The position numbers and the translations under genes were made by a program. From positions 1 through 45,940 of the forward strand of contig JAGXHJ010000075.1 in NCBI GenBank assembly GCA_024636315.1: DNA of 45,940 nt, given 5' to 3'. The DNA comes from Methylophaga sp. (GTDB lineage: Bacteria; Pseudomonadota; Gammaproteobacteria; Nitrosococcales; Methylophagaceae). Below the pieces are notes generated by a model that saw only the letters and a list, made by a program, of their open reading frames with translations, ran no database searches and was not told the DNA's origin. The number at the start of each line of letters is the position of its first letter. Position 1 is the first letter of the stretch. Below are positions 27,225-36,944 of the stretch, piece after piece.

Positions 27225-27749
27225 ATGGAAAATAATAAGACAGTACCAGACGTTACATTTAAAACCCGTGTACGAGATGAAAGCCTTGGCGGTGACAACC
27301 CGTTCCGCTGGCAGGATGTGACAAGCAATGATGTTTTTAAAGGCAAAAACGTTATTATTGTTGCTTTGCCAGGTGCGTTCACACCAACATGTTCTAGCAC
27401 TCACCTTCCTGGTTTTGAAGCTAAATATGATCAACTTAAAGCTAAGGGTATTGATGACGTCTATTGTGTAAGTGTCAACGATGCGTTCACTATGTTCCAA
27501 TGGTCTAAAAATCTAGGCCTAAAAAACGTAAAAATGTTACCAGATGGTAACGGCGAATTTACTCGCAAAATGGGTATGTTAGTGAAGAAAGAAAACTTAG
27601 GTTTTGGTGATCGTTCATGGCGTTATGCTATGCATGTTGTTGATGGCCAAATCCAGCAAATCTTTGCTGAAGAAGGTCAAATGGATAATTGCCCAGAAGA
27701 CCCATTTGAGCGCAGTGATGTTGACACAATGTTGAAATATTTAGCTTAA
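27225..27749 (+). CDS. Peroxiredoxin (Prx5/type II family)
   Basis: 174 aa from ATG 27225, chosen because AAGGA (27213-27217) is 7 bases upstream. ATG 27219 would be too close, and 27189 has no site. Peroxidatic Cys in PGAFTPTCSSTHLP (PxxxTxxC), and VNDAFTMFQWSK and RYAMHVVDGQI are Prx5 marks. It reduces peroxides with glutathione/glutaredoxin in this family, which fits the glutathione reductase gene just downstream. It ends in a terminator at 27782-27814, so the two genes are adjacent but can be separately expressed. Confidence 0.93.
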   Translation: MENNKTVPDVTFKTRVRDESLGGDNPFRWQDVTSNDVFKGKNVIIVALPGAFTPTCSSTHLPGFEAKYDQLKAKGIDDVYCVSVNDAFTMFQWSKNLGLKNVKMLPDGNGEFTRKMGMLVKKENLGFGDRSWRYAMHVVDGQIQQIFAEEGQMDNCPEDPFERSDVDTMLKYLA

Positions 27750-27781
27750 GATATACAACTTAATAAATAGCTAGTCTAAAC

Positions 27782-27814
27782 AAGGCATCAGATAAATATA
27801 TCTGGTGCCTTTTT
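27782..27814 (+). terminator. Terminator after the peroxiredoxin gene
   Basis: AAGGCATCAGATA (27782-27794) pairs with TATCTGGTGCCTT (27799-27811) with one G-U wobble and a 4-base loop, followed by a T-run (27810-27814). It is a standard intrinsic terminator. Read-through into gor remains possible. Confidence 0.8.
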
Positions 27815-27840
27815 ACAGTGATAGCGAAAAGGTAAAAACT

Positions 27841-29196
27841 ATGAAATATGATTATGATCTTTTTGTGATTGGTGCCGGTTCAGGTGGTGTACGTGCTAGT
27901 CGTATGGCTTCGTCATTTGGTGCCAAAGTCGCTGTGTGTGAAGACCGTTACATGGGCGGAACGTGTGTCAATGTAGGCTGTGTGCCCAAAAAATTGTATG
28001 TTTATGCCTCTGAATACTCACGCCATTTCAGCGATAGCAAAAATTTTGGTTGGAGTACCGGTGAAATAGTCTTTGATTGGGCTACGTTACGCGACAATAA
28101 AACCGAAGAAATTAGTCGATTAAATGGCATTTATGATGGCATTTTAGATAAAGCAAATGTTGAAGTAATGAAAGGTCGTGGCAAGATCGTTGATCAGCAT
28201 ACTGTTGAAGTCAATGGTAAAAAATATACCACTGAACGCATTTTATTGGCGGTAGGTGGATGGCCGTCTATACCTGAAATTAAGGGACGTGAATACGTTG
28301 TTAATTCCAATGATGTGTTTGATTTAGAAACATTTCCTAAGCGTTTAGTCATTGTTGGCGGCGGTTATATCGGGGTTGAATTTGCTGGCATTTTTAATGG
28401 CCTTGGTTCACAAGTGACATTATTGCATCGTGGTGAATTATTCTTAAAAGGATTTGATAATGAAATCCGTAACTTTGCTGCACAAGAAATGCCTAAAAAA
28501 GGCGTTAATTTACGCTTTAATACCGATGTGACCTCAATTGAAAAACAAGCCGATCAATCATTAAAGGTGAATCTTAAAGATGGCACATTTATCATCGCTG
28601 ATACCGTGCTTTATGCAACAGGTCGTAAACCACAGTTAGATGATTTAGGCATTGAGAACGTTAATATTACCGTGACGGACAAAGGTTATATTAAGGTTAA
28701 TGAGCAGTTTCAAACCAGTGAGCCCAGTATCTATGCACTAGGTGATGCTACTGGTGGCATGGAATTAACGCCTGTTGCACTTGAAGAAGGTATGACATTG
28801 GCGCGTGCACTTTATAATAATCAGTCCTACAAATTGGACTATAGCAATATCGCGACAACGGTCTTTTGTCAGCCGAATATTGGTACGGTGGGTATGACGG
28901 AAGAACAAGCAAAGGCAGACTATTCTAATGTAATGAAATATCGATCTAGTTTTCGGGCAATGAAACATACTATTAGTGGTTCAGACGAACGAACTTTAAT
29001 GAAATTATTGGTTGATGGTGACACCGATAAGATACTCGGCGTACATATGGTAGGACCTGATGCGGGTGAAATTATGCAGGGTATCGCGATTGCTATTAAA
29101 GCGGGTGCAACTAAGGCTGATTTCGATGCTACGATTGGCATTCACCCTACGGCAGCAGAAGAATTTGTAACGATGAGGAAGCCTGTAACCGACTGA
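27841..29196 (+). CDS. gor: Glutathione reductase
   Basis: 451 aa from ATG 27841, with AAAAGG 7 bases upstream; an upstream in-frame ATG at 27805 lies in the preceding terminator and is not credible. FAD-binding GAGSGGVRASRMAS, the redox disulfide GGTCVNVGCVPKK, NADP site GGGYIGVEFAGIF, the second FAD segment ALGDATG and C-terminal catalytic HPTAAEEFVTMR are all intact. It is an NADPH-dependent cytoplasmic enzyme keeping glutathione reduced, pairing with the peroxiredoxin upstream. Glutathione also serves formaldehyde detoxification in many methylotrophs. Confidence 0.95.
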   Translation: MKYDYDLFVIGAGSGGVRASRMASSFGAKVAVCEDRYMGGTCVNVGCVPKKLYVYASEYSRHFSDSKNFGWSTGEIVFDWATLRDNKTEEISRLNGIYDGILDKANVEVMKGRGKIVDQHTVEVNGKKYTTERILLAVGGWPSIPEIKGREYVVNSNDVFDLETFPKRLVIVGGGYIGVEFAGIFNGLGSQVTLLHRGELFLKGFDNEIRNFAAQEMPKKGVNLRFNTDVTSIEKQADQSLKVNLKDGTFIIADTVLYATGRKPQLDDLGIENVNITVTDKGYIKVNEQFQTSEPSIYALGDATGGMELTPVALEEGMTLARALYNNQSYKLDYSNIATTVFCQPNIGTVGMTEEQAKADYSNVMKYRSSFRAMKHTISGSDERTLMKLLVDGDTDKILGVHMVGPDAGEIMQGIAIAIKAGATKADFDATIGIHPTAAEEFVTMRKPVTD

Positions 29197-29210
29197 TTTA
29201 TACTAAGAAA

Positions 29211-29236
29211 TTTCCTGAGTAACATCAGGGGTTTTC
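29211..29236 (+). terminator. Weak hairpin after gor
   Basis: CCTGA and TCAGG pair across GTAACA about 15 bases after the gor stop, followed by a GGGTTTTCC stretch. The stem is only about 5 bp, so any termination is partial and some transcription of pqqA from gor is possible. Confidence 0.3.
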
Positions 29237-29334
29237 CTCTAACACTATCTTTATAACCTGAGTATAGTATGAATCATGGTGACCAGAGTGGATTCGGAAA
29301 CCTACTAAATATTAATTTTTGAGAGGTATTTATC

Positions 29335-29406
29335 ATGTGGACTAAACCAGAATATTCAGACATGCGTTTCGGTTTCGAAGTAACAATGTACATCTGCAAC
29401 CGTTAA
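29335..29406 (+). CDS. pqqA: PQQ precursor peptide PqqA (orphan copy)
   Basis: 23 aa: MWTKPEYSDMRFGFEVTMYI then CNR. The start MWTKP, the FEVTMY core with Glu15 and Tyr19 spaced ExxxY, and the NR end are the PqqA hallmarks. PqqE (with PqqD) cross-links this Glu and Tyr on the way to pyrroloquinoline quinone, cofactor of methanol and alcohol dehydrogenases. A GAGAGG ribosome site lies 8 bases upstream. No pqqBCDE follows: the next gene is tpiA on the other strand, and a strong terminator ends the transcript, so this is a monocistronic copy. Cys at residue 21, where Ala is common, is a small peculiarity. Confidence 0.95.
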   Translation: MWTKPEYSDMRFGFEVTMYICNR

Positions 29407-29422
29407 GCAAATCTTAAAAACG

Positions 29423-29460
29423 AAAAAGCCCCAAGATCGAAAGATCTTGGGGCTTTTTTT
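29423..29460. terminator. Strong bidirectional terminator (pqqA / tpiA)
   Basis: AAAAAGCCCCAAGATC (29423-29438), GAAA tetraloop, GATCTTGGGGCTTTTT (29443-29458), then more T to 29460. A 16-bp perfect stem with a GNRA loop. On the minus strand the loop is TTTC and the 3' side ends in five T, so it also serves tpiA, which ends at 29476. Confidence 0.95.
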
Positions 29461-29475
29461 CATCTGAATACCGCG

Positions 29476-30297
29476 CTAGTTTGTATTGGGTTTCAGTGCT
29501 GCGGCAAAGCAAATTTGAATAAACTTATCTACATCTAATGATGCTCCACCGATTAAGCCGCCATCGACATCTGGTTTTGAGAAAATGGCAGCGGCATTAT
29601 TGGTATTAACACTACCACCATAAATGATCCGTAATGATTCTGCTGTTGCCGCATCATGCTTGGCGATACGTTGACGCATAAATGAATGAACTTCTTGGGC
29701 CCATTCCGGTGTGGCAGATTGTCCGGTACCAATAGCCCAAACGGGTTCATATGCAAAAACTGTCTGACTGAGTGCTTTTGGTCCTTTATATTCGATAAGA
29801 ACATCAAGTAAGCGAGCAATCACTTCCTCAGTTTTTCCCTTAGCATAATCTTCCTCTGTTTCACCGATGCAAATGATAGGCGTTAAGCCATGACTGGTGG
29901 CCATTTGATATTTTTGTGCCACAATCTTATCTAGAACAAATTGATCTAATTCTAATGTTTCGTATAAACAGCGTCGTTCAGAGTGGCCAATTAAAACATA
30001 GTCACAACCAAAACCTTGTAACATGGATGCTGATATCTCACCAGTGTAAGCACCCTCATCGTAGGCCGATACGTTCTGAGTGCCCCAGTGTAATGATGAT
30101 CCGGTTAAAATTTCCTGGGTTTCTTTCAAATACACCGACGGTGGAAATATAGCGATATCTACTGCTGAAGCTTTTCCATCTTTGGCGAGTATGCTCTCGA
30201 GTAGTTCTGCCTGATGTAAAATATTTTCTAGTAGTATTTTTGAGCTTTCAATTGGATTATTCATTTTCCAATTTCCGGCAACGAGCGGCTTACGCAT
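29476..30297 (-). CDS. tpiA: Triosephosphate isomerase
   Basis: 273 aa from ATG 30297 (MRKPLVAGNWKMN), with CGAGG 8 bases upstream; the longer open frame to 30357 adds 20 residues before the conserved start and overlaps fbp's end. Catalytic Lys in GNWKMN, His in IGHSERR, Glu in FAYEPVWAIGTG, phosphate loop IYGGSVN. Slightly longer than the usual 250 aa because of loops around residues 30-45 and 135-150. It interconverts DHAP and GAP; with the adjacent fba and fbp it forms the FBP branch that recycles triose phosphates in formaldehyde assimilation. Confidence 0.95.
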   Translation of the reverse strand: MRKPLVAGNWKMNNPIESSKILLENILHQAELLESILAKDGKASAVDIAIFPPSVYLKETQEILTGSSLHWGTQNVSAYDEGAYTGEISASMLQGFGCDYVLIGHSERRCLYETLELDQFVLDKIVAQKYQMATSHGLTPIICIGETEEDYAKGKTEEVIARLLDVLIEYKGPKALSQTVFAYEPVWAIGTGQSATPEWAQEVHSFMRQRIAKHDAATAESLRIIYGGSVNTNNAAAIFSKPDVDGGLIGGASLDVDKFIQICFAAALKPNTN

Positions 30298-30356
30298 AAT
30301 AGTAACCTCGTGAGTATTTTGGTCTTTTAAATAACGGACTGATGGCGATTCCGTCA

Positions 30357-31358
30357 TTAATCAAGATGGTAAGACACAACTCTTTCGACTTCATTTTTTG
30401 AACCCAGAATAACCGGAACTCGTTGATGAATGGAGTCAGGAACAATCTCAAGGATACGTTCACGACCAGTAGAGCATTGGCCGCCAGCCTGTTCGACAAT
30501 ATAGCCCATTGGGTTGGCTTCATACATTAGACGAAGCTTGCCTGATTTAGAGGTATCTCGAGTATCTTGCGAGTAGATGAAAATGCCGCCTCGTGTCAGA
30601 ATGCGATAGACTTCTGCCACCATTGAAGCCACCCAACGCATATTGAAATTAATACCACGCGGCCCTTCTTCGCCTTGCATACACTCATCAATATAGCGCT
30701 GTACAGGTGTTTCCCAAAAACGATGGTTCGACATGTTGATAGAAAACTCTTTGGTATCTTCAGGAATGGTCATATTAGGATGTGTAAGTACAAATTCGCC
30801 CACGTCCTGATCAAGCGTGAAGCCGTTAACACCTTGCCCTGTGGTCAGGATCATCATGGTTGAAGGCCCGTACAATACAAAACCGGCACAGACTTGCTCA
30901 GCTCCTGTTTGTAAGAAATCTTCAAGGGTCGCATCAACACCCTCTGTACCACTGAGAATTGAGAAAATGGTGCCGACAGTCAGGTTAACATCGATATTTG
31001 ATGAACCGTCTAGTGGGTCGAACAGTGCCAAATATTTACCCTTAGGGTATTGCTCTGGAATGGCAATAAAGTCGTCTACTTCTTCTGAAACCATACCTGA
31101 TAAGTGGCCGGTCCACTCTAATGCATCCACCATAATGTCATTGGTGATGATGTCGAGTTTTTTCTGCGTTTCACCCTGAACATTTTCAGTACCAGCACTG
31201 CCCAGCATGCCGGTCATCGCACCACGACTGACGGTATGTGAAATTCGTTTACAGGCATTAGCAATATCGACAAGTAGCAAGGTTAAATCACCCGTTGCAT
31301 TTGGCAATGCCCTTTGCTGTTCAATCATGAACTGGGTAAATGTTTTTTGTATACTCAT
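30357..31358 (-). CDS. fbp: Fructose-1,6-bisphosphatase class I
   Basis: 333 aa from ATG 31358 ([10 protein letters not shown]), with GGAG 10 bases upstream; the open frame continues to 31439 but overlaps the fba stop. Metal-site residues in [19 protein letters not shown], substrate site in [14 protein letters not shown] and [19 protein letters not shown]. It hydrolyses FBP to fructose 6-phosphate. It lies between fba (68 bases) and tpiA (59 bases), so the three are probably one operon. Confidence 0.95.
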   Translation of the reverse strand: MSIQKTFTQFMIEQQRALPNATGDLTLLLVDIANACKRISHTVSRGAMTGMLGSAGTENVQGETQKKLDIITNDIMVDALEWTGHLSGMVSEEVDDFIAIPEQYPKGKYLALFDPLDGSSNIDVNLTVGTIFSILSGTEGVDATLEDFLQTGAEQVCAGFVLYGPSTMMILTTGQGVNGFTLDQDVGEFVLTHPNMTIPEDTKEFSINMSNHRFWETPVQRYIDECMQGEEGPRGINFNMRWVASMVAEVYRILTRGGIFIYSQDTRDTSKSGKLRLMYEANPMGYIVEQAGGQCSTGRERILEIVPDSIHQRVPVILGSKNEVERVVSYHLD

Positions 31359-31425
31359 GCAATCGTTTCTCCAATTAATGTTCAGCCGTGCTCCATCGCT
31401 TGCACTCGCCGCGTAGATTAAATTG

Positions 31426-32499
31426 TTACTTATAGACAACTGTCGTTAATTCACCACTGGCATAACGTTCCATCATGTGGTTCAGTGAAACAACTTTGAT
31501 TTTACTGGCATGACCTGCACTACCAAAAGCTTCATAACGAGCCTGACAAATGGCTTGCATTGCTACCGTGGCTGCCTTATAGAATTTACGAGGATCAAAG
31601 TTTGAGGCATTTTCTTTTTCAGCTAAATAACGACGAATGGCGCCTGTTGATGCCATACGCAGATCGGTATCAATATTAACCTTACGCACACCAAATTTAA
31701 TGCCGGCAACAATCTCGTCGACGGGTACACCATAAGTTTGGCCGATATCGCCACCATAAGTATTGATGATTTCTAACCAATCTTGGGGCACGGAGCTAGA
31801 GCCATGCATTACAAAATGGGTATTAGGTAGGCGTTGCTGTAGCGTCTGCAAATGACTAATTGCTAAGACGTCACCAGTAGGTGGCTTGGTAAATTTGTAT
31901 GCGCCATGACTAGTACCAATGGCTACTGCTAAGGCATCAACTTGAGTTTGTTTAATGAACTCAACCGCTTCATCAGGATCAGTAAGTAATTGACTGTGAT
32001 CGAGTTTTTCGATTGCGCCATGGCCGTCTTCTTCCCCCATCATCCCGGTTTCCAATGAACCTAAACAGCCGAGTTCACCCTCAACAGATACACCACAGGC
32101 ATGTGCCATCTCAGAAACTTTCCGTGTGACATCAATGTTGTAGTCTAAAGATGAAGGTGTTTTCATGTCCGCCATTAATGAGCCATCCATCATGACTGAA
32201 CTAAAGCCTGATTGAATTGAGCGTGCACATACTGCTGGTGCCGAACCATGGTCTTGATGCATCACTACCGGAATATGTGGATACTCTTCGATAGCGGCCA
32301 AAATTAAGTGGCGTAAAAAAGGTTCGCCTGCATATTGGCGTGATCCCGCTGAACCTTGCAATATAACGGGGCTATCGACTGCATTAGCCGCTTGCATGAT
32401 TGCTTGGACTTGCTCCATATTGCTGACATTAAATGCAGGAATGGCAAACTCATGCTCTGCTGCATAATCCAATAATTGTCGCATTGATATTAAAGCCAT
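31426..32499 (-). CDS. fba: Class II fructose-bisphosphate aldolase (Calvin-cycle subtype)
   Basis: 357 aa from ATG 32499 ([20 protein letters not shown]), with AAGGTGG 5 bases upstream; the frame upstream to 32544 lacks a ribosome site. Zinc/catalytic segments [38 protein letters not shown] and [15 protein letters not shown] are intact. The length and [20 protein letters not shown] start match the CbbA-type subfamily used in Calvin and ribulose-monophosphate cycles. It is the first gene of fba-fbp-tpiA. I see no RuBisCO or phosphoribulokinase gene in the window, so Calvin-cycle use is not implied. Confidence 0.94.
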   Translation of the reverse strand: MALISMRQLLDYAAEHEFAIPAFNVSNMEQVQAIMQAANAVDSPVILQGSAGSRQYAGEPFLRHLILAAIEEYPHIPVVMHQDHGSAPAVCARSIQSGFSSVMMDGSLMADMKTPSSLDYNIDVTRKVSEMAHACGVSVEGELGCLGSLETGMMGEEDGHGAIEKLDHSQLLTDPDEAVEFIKQTQVDALAVAIGTSHGAYKFTKPPTGDVLAISHLQTLQQRLPNTHFVMHGSSSVPQDWLEIINTYGGDIGQTYGVPVDEIVAGIKFGVRKVNIDTDLRMASTGAIRRYLAEKENASNFDPRKFYKAATVAMQAICQARYEAFGSAGHASKIKVVSLNHMMERYASGELTTVVYK

Positions 32500-33072
32500 A
32501 TAATCCACCTTCGATTGATAAATGTTATTTAAAATTAAGCACATGATTGAATAGCTTGTATTTTTGAGTACGAGTTTTCAAGAATGCATGATTAATCTCC
32601 AGTCTAATTGAGTTTACTCATAATTAGTATGTAGAGATTGTTATGTTTACTATAAATATCCCTTATGACTTATGTTGTTAACCTATTTAAAATCTCACTA
32701 TTTCAATAGTCGTCTTCAAGGCATGATGCAAAATACATATAGATTTTCTATATCGAATACCTCTATTGATATAGGACCCGCTACAACACCACAAGAATAA
32801 CGATGGGTTAACAAGGTGACGATAACTTCTGAGGCATAAATAGTCATCGTCAAACGGAGTTAAATTAAGTCATGGAGGGGGTGATTTTGTATGCCAATTG
32901 TCCAGTAATAAAAAATACAACTAAATTGTATATTGATCCTTTTACTCAGTAGTAATTACAAGGTGGCGTTAATCAAGCACGCCACCTCGTACTATAAGGA
33001 AAATTACTTTGGCATTTATCTAAATCTATAGCACCCGATAATTCAGGTTAACTATTTCTAAACCCATCAGGC
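32500..33072. other. 573-bp intergenic region upstream of fba
   Basis: It must hold the fba promoter on the minus strand. Visible structures are a 9-bp perfect hairpin AGGTGGCGT / ACGCCACCT (32961-32969 and 32979-32987), a probable end signal for the aldehyde dehydrogenase gene though without a T-run, and inverted TGACGAT / ATCGTCA arms near 32820-32860. A 26-codon open stretch starting near the GGAGGGGG at about 32875 (+) is too short and unlike anything known, so I do not call it a gene. Confidence 0.5.
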
Positions 33073-34593
33073 TTAGAAGAACCCGAGTGGACTGGTGCTG
33101 TAACTCACTAATAGGTTCTTAGTTTGTTGGTAGTGATCCATCATCATTTTATGTGTTTCACGACCGACGCCTGATTTTTTATAGCCACCAAAAGCAGCAT
33201 GAGCAGGGTAAAGGTGATAACAGTTTGTCCAAACACGACCTGCTTGAATACCGCGACCCATGCGATAAGCACGGTTCATATCGCGAGTCCATAAACCAGA
33301 ACCTAGACCAAACTCAGAATCATTAGCAATAGCCAGTGCTTCAGCTTCATCTTTAAACGTTGTTACTGCCAGTACAGGACCAAAAATTTCTTCTTGGAAA
33401 ATACGCATGTCGTTGGTGCCTTTCATGATGGTCGGTTCAATGTAAAACCCGTTATCAAATTCAGCGCCTACTTGAGCAATATTACCGCCAGTTAATAATT
33501 CAGCCCCTTCTTTTTTTCCTACTTCAATGTAATTAAGAATGATGTCATATTGTTGTTTTGAAGCTTGAGCACCGACTTGTGTATTGGTATCAAGCGGATT
33601 ACCGCGAATGATTTTTTTAACACGCTCAAGGACGATAGCGATGAATTCGTCATAGATACTTTCTTGAATCAATGCACGAGATGGACATGAACAAATTTCG
33701 CCTTGGTTAAAGAAGGCAAGGGCCATACCTTCGGCACATTTGCTGATGTAATCATCTTCGTGTTGCATGATATCTTCAAAGAAGATGTTAGGTGATTTAC
33801 CACCTAATTCAACAGTAGAAGGAATGATATTCTCAGCGGCAAATTTCATAATAAGTTTGCCGACAGGTGTTGAACCTGTAAATGCAATTTTAGCGATACG
33901 CGGGCTAGTTGCTAGCACTTGCCCTGCTTCAGTACCAAAACCATTGACGATGTTTAATACGCCAGGTGGTAATAGGTCACCGATTATTTCCATCAATTTA
34001 AGAATTGAAAATGGTGTCTGCTGGGCAGGCTTCATGACGATACAGTTACCCGTCACTAAGGCCGGTGCTAATTTCCATGCCGCCATTAATAATGGGAAGT
34101 TCCAAGGGATGATTTGTCCTACAACGCCTAGTGGTTCGTGAAATTGATAAGAAACCGTTGTTTCATCAATCTCACCCATAGTGCCTTCTTGGGCGCGGAT
34201 ACAACCTGCATAATACCGAAAGTGATCGATAGCTAAAGGTACATCGGCATTCAATGTTTCACGGATGGCTTTACCGTTGTCCCATGTTTCAGCGACCGCA
34301 AGCATTTCTAGATTTTGTTCCATACGATCGGCTATTTTTAACAAAATATTTGATCGTTGGGTGACCGATGTTTTGCCCCAAGCATCTTTGGCGGCATGCG
34401 CGGCATCTAAGGCTAAATTAACGTCTTCTTCGCTTGAGCGTGGGATTTCGCAAAAGTCTTCACCTGTTACTGGCGTGGAGTTAGTGAAATATACCCCTTT
34501 AACTGGCGCTAGCCACTGGCCATTAATATAATTGCCATATCGTTCTTTATAAGAAACAAGAGAGCCTTCTGTATTTGGGTTTACATAAATCAT
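33073..34593 (-). CDS. NAD-dependent aldehyde dehydrogenase (AldB/ExaC-like)
   Basis: 506 aa from ATG 34593 ([10 protein letters not shown]), with AAGGA 9 bases upstream; the longer frame to 34674 is not supported. [18 protein letters not shown] (cofactor site), [23 protein letters not shown] (general base Glu) and catalytic Cys in [13 protein letters not shown] are intact. Closest in feel to acetaldehyde/aliphatic aldehyde dehydrogenases ExaC and AldB, which act after PQQ alcohol dehydrogenases. Likely oxidises short aldehydes to acids in the cytoplasm. The exact substrate cannot be set from sequence alone. It stands alone, with its own flanking intergenic regions. Confidence 0.9.
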   Translation of the reverse strand: MIYVNPNTEGSLVSYKERYGNYINGQWLAPVKGVYFTNSTPVTGEDFCEIPRSSEEDVNLALDAAHAAKDAWGKTSVTQRSNILLKIADRMEQNLEMLAVAETWDNGKAIRETLNADVPLAIDHFRYYAGCIRAQEGTMGEIDETTVSYQFHEPLGVVGQIIPWNFPLLMAAWKLAPALVTGNCIVMKPAQQTPFSILKLMEIIGDLLPPGVLNIVNGFGTEAGQVLATSPRIAKIAFTGSTPVGKLIMKFAAENIIPSTVELGGKSPNIFFEDIMQHEDDYISKCAEGMALAFFNQGEICSCPSRALIQESIYDEFIAIVLERVKKIIRGNPLDTNTQVGAQASKQQYDIILNYIEVGKKEGAELLTGGNIAQVGAEFDNGFYIEPTIMKGTNDMRIFQEEIFGPVLAVTTFKDEAEALAIANDSEFGLGSGLWTRDMNRAYRMGRGIQAGRVWTNCYHLYPAHAAFGGYKKSGVGRETHKMMMDHYQQTKNLLVSYSTSPLGFF

Positions 34594-34967
34594 ACTTTTT
34601 CCTTCATGCCATGGTTTTTTTCGAATTGGACACAGAGCATATGCCAGCCTTAATGAAATGGACTTGCCTGTCACTCTGTTCCGTTTGACTTAAAATCCAT
34701 AACAGACCCAAAGTAGAGCCAGCAGTGGCTTATTGATAGTAGATATTAAACAGGTTGTTTCCAGCCTAGAGTGATTAACAATGCGGTTTATTAAGGTGAT
34801 CGCTAGGTACGAGGTGAGCCGCCGCAATACCAAGCTAAGGCTTTTGCTCGGCAATCATTGCCTGATTAATAACGATCTTAATGAAAAGTCAGTGCCTAAC
34901 CCAACTCAAGCCTATAGCCGGAGCGTACCGATAAAAACTTGAGTTAGTGCCTTTTGCAGCACTTAAA
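34594..34967. other. 374-bp intergenic region upstream of the aldehyde dehydrogenase
   Basis: No gene seen. It should contain the aldehyde dehydrogenase promoter (-) and the end signal of the lipoprotein gene. The only clear structure is an inverted repeat AACTCAAG (34903-34910) / CTTGAGTT (34938-34945) 27 bases apart. I looked for a sigma-54 promoter and found only a poor match (GG-N10-GC with a non-consensus -12). Confidence 0.4.
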
Positions 34968-35528
34968 TTAGGGCTGATTAGCAATGGGAAATTGTGTAAA
35001 CATTTGTGATACTGTTTTTTGCAATGCGGTTTGCAGATTGTTGAGATGCTCTTCGTTTATTCGTTCTACCGCTTCGCCTTGCCAGATTACTTTGTTTGAT
35101 CGACTGTCGACGATATCAATACTAAGTTTTCCTTCTTGATAATTATCTATATACGTTCTATATCCCACCCACGAATCATAGTAAACATGGCCTCGATATT
35201 CACGATAACCACCATAACCTGTTATTGGTATTTCATTGATATGTTGTTTGTTCTCTATATCACGATGAAAATTGATCAATAAATCCGGTTTATTTTTACT
35301 CAACACAAAACCTCGTCGCGTCATTTCAACAACCGTGGCTTGTTTTAGATATTGACTGGTTAGTGATTCATAGCGAGAATCGGTATCCAGCGGTTGAAAA
35401 AAACCAAACGTTTTGTATTGGTTAAAATCAATCGACTGATTGTAACTTGACCGTATTGTTGGGCTAACTGTGCATGCCGCGGTTAAAAAAACGATACAGA
35501 GTGTCATTAATACATACTTAAACTTCAT
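34968..35528 (-). CDS. DUF4136-type lipoprotein
   Basis: 186 aa from ATG 35528, with GAGGA 8 bases upstream. The lipoprotein signal peptide has lipobox LTAAC (Cys near residue 19). The body (YNQSIDFNQYKTFGFFQP, RGFVLSKNKPDLLINFH, GKLSIDIVDSRSNKVIWQGEA) follows the DUF4136 pattern of periplasmic/outer-membrane-anchored proteins of unknown function. Tyr/Gly-rich middle (GYGGYREYRGHVYYDSW). Single gene; role unknown. Confidence 0.85.
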   Translation of the reverse strand: MKFKYVLMTLCIVFLTAACTVSPTIRSSYNQSIDFNQYKTFGFFQPLDTDSRYESLTSQYLKQATVVEMTRRGFVLSKNKPDLLINFHRDIENKQHINEIPITGYGGYREYRGHVYYDSWVGYRTYIDNYQEGKLSIDIVDSRSNKVIWQGEAVERINEEHLNNLQTALQKTVSQMFTQFPIANQP

Positions 35529-35748
35529 AACGGGTCCTCTATTAAAAATATGTGTCACCTTAGGATCAACTTTGAATCAATTACACCAATAGACAACTCG
35601 AAAAGCTAAAAGTCACCATCACGCACTACAGACTTATTATTTAGGTATGACGACATAACAAACGGCTTGAAAGATTGGGGCTACTAAAACACGTAACTAG
35701 ATCACCATATTGATGTTCACACATTGACCTGTTGACTAATATTTCCGT

Positions 35749-36646
35749 TTATTCATTCGTTTTCTTGAAATGTTCGGAGAGAAAGTTGATTAAGCTACTG
35801 ACGCGTTGAGATAGGTGGCGTGTTTGTGGATAGACGGCATAAGCACCTATTTCATTGTTATCCATATATTCTGCAAGAATAGGTATCAATGTGCCCTCTT
35901 CGAGTGCTGGTGAACATATAAAATCAGGTAAATAAGCAATGCCCCAACCGCTCATCGCTGCCTGACAAGCAAAATCACCATTATTGACCGTGAGGCTTTT
36001 AGGTACCTTAATACTGTAATGTTTTCCAAGTTCACCTTTGAAATGCCAGTTATCTTGGGCGGCATGATAATGGAGTTTGATATGTCCATTCAGAAGATCT
36101 TCAGGTACTAAAGGGTGGCCGTGTTGTTGGAGATATTGTGGGCTGGCACAGTGGATCAACTTCACCGTGGTAAGCCGTCTAGCAATCAGTGATGAATCTG
36201 TTAAATGGGCAATTCGAATAGCAAGATCAAATCCTTCGTCAATAAGATCGACTCGGCGATCGTTAAAATCAATATCAAAAATAATGTCAGGATAGAGGTC
36301 ATGGAATTGCTTTAAAACAGGACATAATTTGGCTATGCCAAATGATAGTGGTGCTGCAATTTTTATACGGCCAGTCAGTGCTTTATGTTCATTGCCAATC
36401 GATGATTCAACTTCATTAATATCATCGACAATCCTAATGCACTGCCTATAAAACTGCTCCCCCAGAATCAGTCAGTGTTTGGCGTCGCGTTGTTCGCGTT
36501 AACAGGCTAATGCCCAGACGAGTTTCTAGTTCAGATAAGCGGCGGCTGATAGCTGATTTAACCGTATTCATTTGTTCGGCGGCTTTAGTAATACTGCCCG
36601 CTTCGACTATACGAATGAACGTCTGCATTTCTTCTAACTGACTCAT
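35749..36646 (-). pseudogene. LysR-family regulator, frameshifted in a homopolymer
   Basis: The N-terminal HTH (MSQLEEMQTFIRIVEAGSIT, KSAISRRLSELETRLG) runs from 36646 and stops at 36446. The substrate-binding half continues in another frame to 35749 (ARRLTTVKLIHCASPQYLQQ...). The switch is at CCCCC 36459-36463 (+). With four instead of five bases the protein reads through as TDSGEQFYRQCIRIVDDINE, a normal LysR linker. It lies divergent from the cytochrome b561-YceI-pirin-CDGSH genes, which it would be expected to regulate. A real +1 mutation and a base-call error are equally compatible. Confidence 0.85.
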
Positions 36647-36681
36647 CTTGACTCCTGTGGCATGTGCATGTCCGCAATAAC

Positions 36682-36741
36682 TGTTCTGTATTAGAGAACA
36701 TAATGTTCTTAATTAGCTTGTTTATTTATCATACAAGAACA
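36682..36741. promoter_or_regulatory. Repeated TGTTC/GAACA half-sites between LysR gene and cytochrome b561 gene
   Basis: TGTTC (36682-36686) faces GAACA (36696-36700), spaced 9 bases, and TGTTCTT (36704-36710) faces AAGAACA (36735-36741), spaced 24. Two nested inverted pairs in the divergent gap fit the long double footprint of LysR proteins. The binder would be the (broken) LysR protein. The rest of 36647-36944 shows no gene. Confidence 0.5.
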
Positions 36742-36944
36742 GTAGAATAGACTCATCTTAGTTAAAAAACAAAGAGGCAAGATGATTTATATATCAAAAA
36801 CAAACAGTTTTATTGGTCGATGAATAATTAGCACGATTTTTTAATAGCTAGGTGGGGTATCGTAGGCGGATAAAAGCAAGCCAACTTTAATATATGCCGG
36901 CAACGGTATTAATCCATCAATATTTATTTATAAAGAGTAGCGAC

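Noticed and set aside
27194-27500. Minus-strand frames across the peroxiredoxin gene
   Set aside because: Antisense to a conserved gene; no independent signal.
31426-32499. Calvin cycle operon (from the aldolase subtype and fbp)
   Set aside because: No RuBisCO, phosphoribulokinase or cbbR in the window; the same aldolase type serves ribulose-monophosphate methylotrophs.
32872-32955. 26-codon ORF after a GGAGGGGG stretch
   Set aside because: Good-looking purine tract, but the peptide matches nothing, has no coupling or terminator, and lies in a regulatory gap.
34730-34860. Possible sigma-54 promoter upstream of the aldehyde dehydrogenase gene
   Set aside because: GG and GC are spaced by 10, but the flanking consensus at -24 and -12 is poor.
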